Source of the DNA: a virus
Reading direction: 5' to 3' (one strand)
Virus record (IMG/VR): IMGVR_UViG_3300020474_000004
Span: 1 to 64,000 of that record
DNA: 64,000 nucleotides
A program made the position numbers and the translations under genes. Each line of letters begins with the position of its first letter. The first letter of the stretch is position 1. Under the pieces are notes generated by a model. That model had not been told where the DNA came from. It did no database searches and saw only the letters and a list, made by a program, of their open reading frames with translations. Shown here piece after piece: positions 51,901 to 59,837 of the stretch.

Positions 51901-54900
51901 TGGTTCGAATGGAACTGACGATTATCCAGGAAAACTGATATTTTCTACAACTGCTGATGGTGGTTCAAGTCCAACAGAAAGACTTCGTATCAACAGCTCG
52001 GGTCAGGTGCTGATTGGTGCCACAAGCGGCGGCGGTTTATTTTCGGTTCATCAGGCTACTAGTTCGACCTCTAATTACATAAACATTACCAATGACGCCA
52101 CTGGTTCTTCTTCGTGGGCGAATGGAATGCTCTTGGGTAACAATGCGTCTGGCGATGCATTGGTCTGGCAAAATGAAAACCTAAATTTAATTTTTGGAAC
52201 CAACAATAACGAGCGGATGCGTATAACCGCTACTGGAAGAATGGGATTGGGAACCCAAAATCCAACATCAACATTACATGTTAGTGGTACTGTAACTGCT
52301 ACAACTTTCAGTGGTTCCGGTGCATCACTCACCAATATTCCTGCTGCTAATCTTACAGGAACACTCCCAGCGATTAGTGGTGCTAATCTCACTAATCTTG
52401 ATGCTTCAGACCTCGCTTCAGGCACAGTTCCTGATGGTAGATTCCCTGCCACACTTCCTGCAGCTAGTGGCGCTAATTTAACAAATTTACCAGCTGCAAA
52501 CATAACAGGAACTTTACCGGCAATCAGCGGTGCAAACTTAACGAACTTAAATGGTTCGAATATTTCTTCGGGAACAGTTGCTGCCGCGAGGGTTGGTGCT
52601 CTTCCCGCAAGTAAAATCACTACAGGCACATTTGATGCTGCTAGAATTCCTACTCTTAATCAGGATACAACAGGAACTGCTGCTGGGTTAACGGGAACTC
52701 CAAATATAACTGTTGGAACTGTAACAGCAGCATCTTTAGATATTTCTGGAAACGTTGATGTTGATGGGACACTAGAAGCAGATGCTATCACTATTGATGG
52801 AGCAACTCTCGCAGAAACTATTTCCGACACTGTAGGAGCAATGGTTTCCAGTAATACCGAAACTGGCATTACTGTTGCATATCAAGATAGTGATAATACT
52901 CTTGATTTTTCCATTGGAACATTAAATCAAGATACAACAGGAACTGCTGCACTTGCAGAGGGTCTGACTGGTTCACCTACTATTGGCGTCAGCACAATTA
53001 CAACTACTGGTAGTGTAGGAATAGGTTCCACACTACCAACAGGTAAACTTGACGTTTTAGGTCAAGTAAACATCAAATCTACATCGACCACAACAACATC
53101 CGGAATAGCAACATCATATACTGGATCTGTTTATCTTGATGGCAATAGTGATTATCTAACAGTTCCTGGTCCTGGAACATTAGCAGCAAGTTCTAACTGG
53201 ACTTTAGAATGCTATTTCTATTGCACTGGTACTTCTAGTGGAACTTATAGAATTGTTGGTGCCAATGAAAGTGTAAATGGATCTCAATATTCTTTTATTA
53301 GGATCAGGAATGGTCAGTATCAGTTTTTTACTGATAATGCATATAGTAGTACAGTTGGAACTGCTACTTTTAATGCATGGCACCATATTGCATTTACAAA
53401 AACTGGAACAACTCTGCGTGGTTTTGTTGATGGGGTCAAAATTTATGAGGCAACAGACAATAATTCAGATAGTATTACAACATTTGTTGTTGGATGGGGT
53501 TATGGAAGTGAATATTTCCCAGGATATATTTCAAATGTAAGATTTGTAAATGGCACTTCTCTTTACAAAGAGAACTTCACTCCCCAGACAGCAGAACTTA
53601 CCAAAATTTATAATACTACTCACCTTTTAGCACAGTCTTCAAGTTCAGCAACTGCAGAAGCGACTGGCAAAACTGTGACTGCTGTTGGCACTGCTGCAGC
53701 ATCAACAACAAATCCAAGTCTTGTAAAAGGATTTGATTTGTCTGGTTCTGTTGAACTTGATGGAACTGGTGATTATCTTAGTGTAACTCATTCTGATTTA
53801 GCATTAGGTACGGGAGACTTTACACTTGAATTTTGGACGTACATACACACTCAAAACGCTGGATATGATGCAGTATTTGAAAGTCGATCATCTACTAGCG
53901 CAACTGATGGATTTACTATTGGAAGATTTGGAACTTCTGGTCATGTTAATAAGTTTTCAATGTTTTTCGGTGGAAATTATAGATCAGAAGCAGATACAAC
54001 AGTTGCAAACAATACATGGTCTCATGTAGCACTTGTTAGATTTAATGGTACAACTACATTATACTTAAATGGTATAGCAGGGTCCACAACTTATAGTGAC
54101 TCAAATAATTATAGCAACACTTCTGTAAAGATTGGTGTTAATGCAAGTAACTCTAACGATTTTGATGGAAATATCTCCAACTTACGTTTAGTTAAAGGAA
54201 CCGCACTTTATACATCTAACTTCTCCCCAACATTTACTGAACTTACAAATTTACCAAATACAAAACTTCTTGCGTTTCAATCATCAAGTTCTGCAACAGC
54301 TGAAGCAACTGGTAAAACTATTACTGCTGTTGGTAATGCTGCTGCATCAACAACAAGTCCCGGATTAATCTCACCAAATAGTCTCACTGGTTCTGTTGAT
54401 TTTGATGGAACAGGTGATTACTTAACAGTCGCCGATAGTTCTTTAAATCCAGGAACAGGTGATTTTGCTGTAGAGGCATTTGTTAAATTTGCAAGCAATT
54501 CTGGAACTAGAAGAGCAGTGGTTATGGACACCACTGCATATGGTTCCAATAGTTTAAGTATTCAACAATATAATAATGGATTTGAATTTTATTGTGGTGG
54601 TCAAAATCACTATACAAGTGGTTTTGACATGACAATATGGCATCACGCGCTGATCACAAGAAAGAGTAATACAATAAGATATATTGTCGATGGTAAAATA
54701 ATAGGAACAGATACTAGTTCTAACAACATTTATGGTGAACCTACAAATACATTAACTATTGGTGGATATAATAGTGTTTCCAATAGTGAGTATATGGGGG
54801 GTTATATTAGTAATGTAAGATTAGTTGTAGGTTCTGTTCCATCTGAGTATGAAACGACATCTACATCTGTTGGAACACAAGTATTTACTCCTACAAGAGA

Positions 54901-56164
54901 AGAATTAACTAATGTTACTGATACCAAGTTTCTTGGATTGCAGTCAGCAAGTTCTGCAACAGCATATGCTGTTTCTCCTGCATCAATCTCTGCTTATGGA
55001 GATGCATCAGCATCATCGACATCTCCTGGTTTGGTCAAAGCATATACTAATGCTAGTGGACAAACAACGACCACAACAACAACCTCAGGTAATTTATTAG
55101 TAAGTGGCATTACAACTGCTACGAATAGAATTGATATTAAGAGTGATGATTCTACACCAGGACGTATTGATTTCTATTGCGAATCCAGTAATGCTCATTA
55201 TACCCAACTTAGATCTGCTGCTCATGCAAGTTATTCTGGTATAGCAACAGTAACTTTACCAACCTCAACGGGAACTTTACTTCTTACTGATGGTTCCGGT
55301 GCATCACTTACCAATCTTCCCGCTGCTAATTTAACAGGAACTTTACCAGCAATTAGTGGTGCTAATCTGACTAATCTGGATGCGTCAGACCTTGCCTCAG
55401 GTACAGTTCCAGATGCACGATTCCCTGCTACATTACCTGCTGCTAGTGGTGCTAATTTAACAAACTTACCAGCAGCAAATATAACTGGGACTTTACCCGC
55501 AATTAGTGGTGCCAATCTTACAGGAATAGATATTGGCATTGCTGGTGACAGTGGAACTGGTACGGTTAATACCTCACAATCATTAACTATCGCTGGAACA
55601 TCAAGTGAGATTGTAACTTCAGCATCTGGACAGACTATTACTCTTAGCCTTCCAACCACAGTTACCAATGATAATTTTGAAACCACTGCTGCTGGTAGAG
55701 TTACCACCGGTCTTATTGCATCTCAAAATAATACGGATGGATTAACATTAGCAACTGGAGGTGGCAAAAAGTGGTTGGTTGGACGTGCTAATGCAGAAGT
55801 AGAACTTTATTATAATAACAATTTAAAATTTGAAACCACTAACGATGGTGCAGTTGTAACTGGTATTGTAACTGCCACATCTTTTTCTGGTTCTGGCGCT
55901 AATCTTACAAATGTAAACGCTACTGTTGCTGGTATTAGTACAACAGGAACAAGCACATTTAATCATGTATCTGTCACTGGTGTTGCGACAGTATCAACTG
56001 CATTCTATCTTCCACAGTATACAACTACTGCAAGAGACGCAGGTACATTTAATGAAGGTGCAATGATTTACAATACAACATTGAAGAAAATGGAATTCTA
56101 TGATGGTACTAACTGGGTCACTCTACCTGGCGTTACTCTTGGACTTGGTATGGGGGTATTTTAA
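48929..56164 (+). CDS. Giant tail-fibre protein with four LamG-like domains, 2411 aa
   Basis: The N terminus (IKFKRSAVAGKIPTAAQVPL, GELALNTNDGLLYTSKDVGA) is a phage fibre leader. Four concanavalin/LamG-like sandwiches follow at about 104-311, 1398-1598, 1604-1813 and 1820-2034. Each begins like VxFDGxxxYLxVxxS and contains WxHVALVR or WHHIAFTK and the FPGxISNVRLVNGT turn. Between them lie arrays of short Asn/Ala/Leu repeats (NLPAANxTGTLPAISGANL, SGTVPDGRFPATLPAAS) in blocks near 355, 715, 1128 and 2121, probably shaft-forming. A trypsin-like-fibre end (TTARDAGTFNEGAMIYNTTL) closes the protein. LamG-like domains usually bind carbohydrate, so receptor binding on the host surface is a fair inference. 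Confidence 0.85.
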   Translation: MADPKIKFKRSAVAGKIPTAAQVPLGELALNTNDGLLYTSKDVGAGATVIAVNPFRVGTGTDSYNAFFTAGNVGIGSTLPTAKLDVSGQVNITNSESQGSATTGAVEFDGNDSLRVVHDSGFNLGSNNFTVEAWFKYTGTISNYHSIFAFSGGNINIRLRLLSGNVRLDYRIAALGATLSGSDATVALSSGTWYHVALVRNGNNLNLYLDGVSKLSSTTFTQSFSDQNGEGFSIGSHANATPGHFFPGDISNVRLVNGTAVYTSAFTVPTTQLSNITNTKVLCCQSTSSVTAEATGKTINTTGDPSVASSNPGLTYTATISAPSHLNVSGITTTSVLKVGTGITASGGIVTATTFSGSGASLTNLPAANITGTLPAISGANLTNLNASNLASGTVPDGRFPATLPAASGANLTNLPAANVTGTLPAISGANLTNLNASNLASGTVPTARIPTLNQDTTGTAAGLTGTPNITVGTVTGASLDISGNVDIDGTLEADAITVDGTTLAETISDTVGAMVSSNTESGITVTYQDSDNTLDFSVASQTDENFTTADHSKLDGIEASADVTDATNVAAAGAVMESDSTTASMSFVVDEDNMSSNSATKVPTQQSVKAYVDSQVTAQDLDLTTDSGTIAIDLDSETLTIQGTTNEIETSATGNTVTVGLPNNVTVGNNLTVGNDLVVTGSLTYEDVTNIDSVGLSTFRAGVNITGTATATLFSGSGASLTNLPAANLTGTLPAISGANLTNLDATDLASGTIPDARFPAALPAIDGSALTGITASGTGAIGGLTIKNQSGAVVGTAGSVSTIDFDGSAGVTVSATTGAAGIATVLISADLVTDTSPQLGGNLDLNGNNITGSGNIPAANVTGTLPAISIGGDLSIVDKIVHTGDTNTSIGFPSDDKIQLATNGSPKMTLDNVGRVLIGTTGAPSGTDAQYSKLVIRGNTSSATAVAYLSLGNGKTTSDTGTNENLGILTFNDNDNDAGEYARIIGASDGSNGTDDYPGKLIFSTTADGGSSPTERLRINSSGQVLIGATSGGGLFSVHQATSSTSNYINITNDATGSSSWANGMLLGNNASGDALVWQNENLNLIFGTNNNERMRITATGRMGLGTQNPTSTLHVSGTVTATTFSGSGASLTNIPAANLTGTLPAISGANLTNLDASDLASGTVPDGRFPATLPAASGANLTNLPAANITGTLPAISGANLTNLNGSNISSGTVAAARVGALPASKITTGTFDAARIPTLNQDTTGTAAGLTGTPNITVGTVTAASLDISGNVDVDGTLEADAITIDGATLAETISDTVGAMVSSNTETGITVAYQDSDNTLDFSIGTLNQDTTGTAALAEGLTGSPTIGVSTITTTGSVGIGSTLPTGKLDVLGQVNIKSTSTTTTSGIATSYTGSVYLDGNSDYLTVPGPGTLAASSNWTLECYFYCTGTSSGTYRIVGANESVNGSQYSFIRIRNGQYQFFTDNAYSSTVGTATFNAWHHIAFTKTGTTLRGFVDGVKIYEATDNNSDSITTFVVGWGYGSEYFPGYISNVRFVNGTSLYKENFTPQTAELTKIYNTTHLLAQSSSSATAEATGKTVTAVGTAAASTTNPSLVKGFDLSGSVELDGTGDYLSVTHSDLALGTGDFTLEFWTYIHTQNAGYDAVFESRSSTSATDGFTIGRFGTSGHVNKFSMFFGGNYRSEADTTVANNTWSHVALVRFNGTTTLYLNGIAGSTTYSDSNNYSNTSVKIGVNASNSNDFDGNISNLRLVKGTALYTSNFSPTFTELTNLPNTKLLAFQSSSSATAEATGKTITAVGNAAASTTSPGLISPNSLTGSVDFDGTGDYLTVADSSLNPGTGDFAVEAFVKFASNSGTRRAVVMDTTAYGSNSLSIQQYNNGFEFYCGGQNHYTSGFDMTIWHHALITRKSNTIRYIVDGKIIGTDTSSNNIYGEPTNTLTIGGYNSVSNSEYMGGYISNVRLVVGSVPSEYETTSTSVGTQVFTPTREELTNVTDTKFLGLQSASSATAYAVSPASISAYGDASASSTSPGLVKAYTNASGQTTTTTTTSGNLLVSGITTATNRIDIKSDDSTPGRIDFYCESSNAHYTQLRSAAHASYSGIATVTLPTSTGTLLLTDGSGASLTNLPAANLTGTLPAISGANLTNLDASDLASGTVPDARFPATLPAASGANLTNLPAANITGTLPAISGANLTGIDIGIAGDSGTGTVNTSQSLTIAGTSSEIVTSASGQTITLSLPTTVTNDNFETTAAGRVTTGLIASQNNTDGLTLATGGGKKWLVGRANAEVELYYNNNLKFETTNDGAVVTGIVTATSFSGSGANLTNVNATVAGISTTGTSTFNHVSVTGVATVSTAFYLPQYTTTARDAGTFNEGAMIYNTTLKKMEFYDGTNWVTLPGVTLGLGMGVF

Positions 56165-56166
56165 AT

Positions 56167-56174
56167 CATAAATA
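56167..56174 (+). promoter_or_regulatory. T4-like late promoter motif before the 562-aa gene
   Basis: CATAAATA, 21 nt before ATG 56196, directly after the fibre gene's stop. Confidence 0.48.
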
Positions 56175-56195
56175 ATTGATATTAACTGTGTTTTG

Positions 56196-57884
56196 ATGGC
56201 TAAGAACGGTCGTTGTCCAGCAGGGCAGTATTACTGTTACACTGATGAAAAGTGTAAACCAATTCCAGCAGGATTCAAGGTAGTTGGTCGTGCTGGAATG
56301 CTCCGTAAGGAGAATGGTCATTCTGTAGATGATGAAGGCGAAACAAAGAATGGTAATGGAAACGGTAATGGTAATGGCGGTGGTAACGGTGGAGGATCCG
56401 TAAGTGAAGCTAACAAAAGTGGCGATAATTCTTTGCGTGACTGGTTTGGCAAGAGTCGCTCTAGTGATGGCAAGCCTGGCTGGGTTCAGTTGGGTGGCAA
56501 GTACGCAGGAAAACCCTGTGCCAGACAACCAGGACAAACCACAAAACCAAAGTGTGGTTCAAGCAAAATGAAGCGTAACCTCAGTAAAAGCGAGGAAGAT
56601 GCTGCATTTAGACGTAAGAATGCGAAAGATCCAAATCCAGATAGAAAAGGGAAGGCAATCAACGTGAAAACAGAAGAATTTACAACTCTACCATTACAGA
56701 TTGAAATCCCAACAGAGATAAGAGATTTTAATCTTGGACTCATGTTCAGAGAAAGTCTGGATACAAATAGTGGAATGTTATTCATCTTTGATGAAGTAGC
56801 ACAACAATCATTCCACATGAGAGAGACAAAGATTCCTCTGGATATCGCATTTATCAGAGAAGATGGAATCATCGAAAGTATCAAGCAGTTAGAACCAAAT
56901 GATGAAACTGCTGTAGAATCTGATGGAGATATTCTTTGTGCATTAGAAGTAAATCGTGGATGGTTTGCGGAGAATAATGTAGAAGTTGGCGACGAAATTG
57001 ATATTACAGAGGGTGAGAAGGATGCTTGTTATCATAAGGTCAAGTCTCGTTATTCGGTATGGCCCTCTGCATACGCTTCAGGAGCATTAGTTAAGTGTCG
57101 CAAAGTTGGTGCGAAGAACTGGGGCAATAAAACTAAGAAGGAGGGATATGATTATTCAAACTGGAGATCTGAGTTTAAACCAACAGAGTATGAAACAATT
57201 GATCTGATTACTCCCGATCCATTAGAACCAACTGAGGGTATTGGAAGTAAGATGCTTGGTGAGAAGTGCTGGCCTGGTTATAAGAAAAAGGGTATGAAGA
57301 CGATGTTTGGAAAGAGATATCCAAACTGTGTCAAAGCAAATGAGGAGACAGACTGTTCTCATACTAAAAAAGGAAAGGATTGCCCAGTTCATGGTGCAGA
57401 TGCTTGTCCTGATGATGTGGAAGAAGCAGTTCAGATCCCAAGAAAGACAGGCAACATTGTCGAAGTATTCTTGACCTGGCGGGGCAAGATGTTGATGATT
57501 AAGATGTTCTTCCCATCTGTGAAGAAACCAAGTCGTTCTGAAGTTCAGGATCAACTTGATAAGGTATATCCAGGTTCTAAGGTAAGTTCTTACAGGGTTT
57601 CTGACATCAAACCAGGAGAACAGTTTCTACAGACAGAAGGTGCTGCTTGGACAAAAAAAGAAGGTAAGAATAAAAGTGGAGGTCTGAATGAAAAGGGTAG
57701 AAAGTCGTATGAACGCGAAAACCCAGGAAGCGATCTTAAAGCACCTTCAAAAAAAGTTGGGAACCCTCGTAGAAAAAGTTTTTGTGCGAGAATGAGAGGT
57801 ATGAAGAAAAAATTAACCTCTGCTAAAACTGCTAGAGATCCAGATAGCAGAATCAATAAGTCATTAAGAGCTTGGAATTGCTGA
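56196..57884 (+). CDS. Multi-domain protein with DUF192 core, 562 aa
   Basis: ATG 56196 is chosen over a TTG three bases upstream. Order of parts: a Cys-rich N terminus (CPAGQYYCYTDEKCKPIP), a low-complexity GNGNGNGGGNGGG linker (about 50-68), a segment SLRDWFGKSRSSDGKPGWVQ that I associate from memory with DUF5872, then a clear DUF192 domain at about 163-270: GLMFRESLDTNSGMLFIFDE, FHMRETKIPLDIAFIREDGI, then LCALEVNRGWFAENNVEVGD. The rest has short Cys-rich motifs (VWPSAYASGALVKC, CWPGYKKKGMKTMFG, RKSFCARMRGMKKKL) typical of large DNA-virus proteins. Cys pairs could bind metals. It sits directly before the terminase, and the function is unknown. Confidence 0.82.
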   Translation: MAKNGRCPAGQYYCYTDEKCKPIPAGFKVVGRAGMLRKENGHSVDDEGETKNGNGNGNGNGGGNGGGSVSEANKSGDNSLRDWFGKSRSSDGKPGWVQLGGKYAGKPCARQPGQTTKPKCGSSKMKRNLSKSEEDAAFRRKNAKDPNPDRKGKAINVKTEEFTTLPLQIEIPTEIRDFNLGLMFRESLDTNSGMLFIFDEVAQQSFHMRETKIPLDIAFIREDGIIESIKQLEPNDETAVESDGDILCALEVNRGWFAENNVEVGDEIDITEGEKDACYHKVKSRYSVWPSAYASGALVKCRKVGAKNWGNKTKKEGYDYSNWRSEFKPTEYETIDLITPDPLEPTEGIGSKMLGEKCWPGYKKKGMKTMFGKRYPNCVKANEETDCSHTKKGKDCPVHGADACPDDVEEAVQIPRKTGNIVEVFLTWRGKMLMIKMFFPSVKKPSRSEVQDQLDKVYPGSKVSSYRVSDIKPGEQFLQTEGAAWTKKEGKNKSGGLNEKGRKSYERENPGSDLKAPSKKVGNPRRKSFCARMRGMKKKLTSAKTARDPDSRINKSLRAWNC

Positions 57885-57891
57885 TCGGTTT

Positions 57892-59538
57892 ATGTCTGAT
57901 AATGTATATCTTGGTAATCCTAATCTAAAAAAAGCAAATACTCCTATTGAGTTTACTCAAGAACAAATTCTTGAGTTTATGAAATGTAAGGAGGATCCCG
58001 TTTACTTTGCAAATAATTATATCAAGATTGTTTCTCTTGATGAAGGATTAACTCAGTTTCATCCATATGATTTTCAAGAAAAACTAATTAATAACTTTCA
58101 TAATAATAGATTTAATATCTGCAAGATGCCACGACAGACTGGTAAATCAACCACTGTGGTATCTTATCTTCTTCATTATGCTATCTTTAATGATAGTGTC
58201 AATATTGGTATTCTAGCAAACAAGGCAGCAACAGCAAGAGAACTACTTAATAGACTACAGACTGCTTACGAGAACCTCCCTAAGTGGATGCAGCAGGGTG
58301 TTCTTGTGTGGAATAGAGGATCTCTAGAACTTGATAACGGTTCTAAAATCTTAGCAGCATCGACCTCTGCTAGTGCTGTTCGAGGTATGTCTTTTAATAT
58401 TCTATTCTTGGACGAATTTGCGTTCGTTCCAAATCATGTGGCAGATTCATTCTTTGCGTCTGTTTATCCTACGATTACTTCTGGTAAAAAAACAAAAGTA
58501 ATTATTGTATCTACTCCACACGGTATGAATCACTTCTATCGAATGTGGCATGATGCAGAAAGGAGCAAAAACGAATATGTTCCAACAGATGTTCACTGGT
58601 CCGAAGTTCCAGGTAGAGATTCTATATGGAAAGATCAGACAATTTCTAACACATCAGAACAACAATTCAAAGTTGAGTTTGAATGCGAGTTTCTAGGATC
58701 CGTTGATACTCTGATTGCTCCAAGCAAGTTGAAGTCTATGGTATATGACAACCCACAGACTCGAAATGCTGGACTTGATGTATATGCTTCAGTTGAAAAG
58801 GGGCATGATTATGTAATGACTGTTGACGTAGCAAGAGGAGTTGGTGAAGATTACTCTGCATTCATAGTTGTTGATATCACACAGTTCCCTCACAGATTAG
58901 TTGCCAAATATAGAAACAACGAAATCAAACCAATGTTGTTTCCCAATATCATCTATGAAGTAGCAAAGAACTATAATAGTGCATTCATTTTATGTGAAGT
59001 AAATGATATTGGTGATCAGGTAGCAAGTATCATACAGTATGACTTGGAATATCAGAATCTATTGATGTGTTCTATGAGAGGTAGAGCTGGTCAGATTGTT
59101 GGACAGGGATTCTCTGGTAAGAAAACACAACTTGGCGTTAAGATGTCTAAGACTGTTAAAAAAGTTGGGGCACTTAATCTTAAAACTCTGATTGAAGAAA
59201 ATAAACTTATATTCTGTGATTATGAAATTATTTCCGAGTTGACTACATTCATATCAAAGAAAAACTCATTTGAAGCAGAGGAAGGTTGTAATGATGACCT
59301 TGCTATGTGTTTGGTTATCTATGCTTGGTTGGTCCAGATGGATTACTTTAAGGAACTCACAGATCAAGATGTAAGAAAGAGACTTTATGAAGATCAAAAA
59401 GATCAGATAGAACAAGACATGGCACCTTTTGGATTTATGAATGATGGACTAGATGATACTAGTTTTGTTGATAATGAGGGTGATAGATGGTTTACTGATG
59501 AGTATGGTGATATGGGTCATATGTGGGAGTATAGGTAA
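57892..59538 (+). CDS. gp17: gp17-like terminase large subunit, 548 aa
   Basis: gp17 is the ATP-driven packaging motor with a C-terminal nuclease that cuts the concatemer. Walker A is RQTGKST (81-87). Walker B is ILFLDE (170-175) with the catalytic Glu175. The ST of VSTPHG (207-208) is the coupling motif. The nuclease part carries Asp312 (VDVARG), Glu369 (CEVND) and Asp469 (CNDDL), the three metal-site acids, in an RNase-H-like fold. T4 gp17 is 610 aa, so it is near full length. It overlaps the next gene by one base and follows the 562-aa gene closely. Confidence 0.95.
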   Translation: MSDNVYLGNPNLKKANTPIEFTQEQILEFMKCKEDPVYFANNYIKIVSLDEGLTQFHPYDFQEKLINNFHNNRFNICKMPRQTGKSTTVVSYLLHYAIFNDSVNIGILANKAATARELLNRLQTAYENLPKWMQQGVLVWNRGSLELDNGSKILAASTSASAVRGMSFNILFLDEFAFVPNHVADSFFASVYPTITSGKKTKVIIVSTPHGMNHFYRMWHDAERSKNEYVPTDVHWSEVPGRDSIWKDQTISNTSEQQFKVEFECEFLGSVDTLIAPSKLKSMVYDNPQTRNAGLDVYASVEKGHDYVMTVDVARGVGEDYSAFIVVDITQFPHRLVAKYRNNEIKPMLFPNIIYEVAKNYNSAFILCEVNDIGDQVASIIQYDLEYQNLLMCSMRGRAGQIVGQGFSGKKTQLGVKMSKTVKKVGALNLKTLIEENKLIFCDYEIISELTTFISKKNSFEAEEGCNDDLAMCLVIYAWLVQMDYFKELTDQDVRKRLYEDQKDQIEQDMAPFGFMNDGLDDTSFVDNEGDRWFTDEYGDMGHMWEYR

Positions 59539-59759
59539 TGGATTTAGATGGGCAGATTAAGTTAGGACATCTACTACTTCAAGATAGAACTTGTAAAAAA
59601 TGCGGTGAAACAAAAAACTTAGTTGATTGTTTTTATAGGACAAGAAAGGATAGAGGAGCAGTAGCATCATCATATTCTTATGAGTGTAAAGAATGCACTA
59701 TCAAAAGAATCATGAAGGGTAAAAAATCAAACAATACATGGGAATATCCTGATTGGTAA
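59538..59759 (+). CDS. Small zinc-ribbon-like protein, 73 aa
   Basis: It starts inside the gp17 stop (TAATG). Two Cys pairs, Cys19-x2-Cys22 and Cys50-x2-Cys53, could bind one zinc (CxxC, 27 residues, CxxC); an extra Cys31 is also present. The segment KCGETKNLVDCFYRTR recalls the zinc-binding N terminus of endonuclease VII/HNH-type phage proteins, but no HNH or catalytic residues are seen. It may act with the terminase or be a DNA-binding accessory. The end (NNTWEYPDW) is aromatic. Confidence 0.78.
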   Translation: MDLDGQIKLGHLLLQDRTCKKCGETKNLVDCFYRTRKDRGAVASSYSYECKECTIKRIMKGKKSNNTWEYPDW

Positions 59760-59795
59760 TTCACGTCATGTTTCCCCTGTGAAAAGTAACCTTTT

Positions 59796-59803
59796 GATAA
59801 ATA
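59796..59803 (+). promoter_or_regulatory. T4-like late promoter motif before gp18
   Basis: GATAAATA, 35 nt before ATG 59838, which has GGAG upstream. Confidence 0.5.
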
Positions 59804-59837
59804 TTTTCAGATAAACTGAGATCACGGAGAAACAAAC

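Noticed and set aside
49900-55707. Open frames on the minus strand opposite the 2411-aa fibre
   Set aside because: They are Ala/Pro/Val-rich mirror frames of the repeat arrays (for example at 50854-51291 and 52075-52629) with no start context or family pattern.
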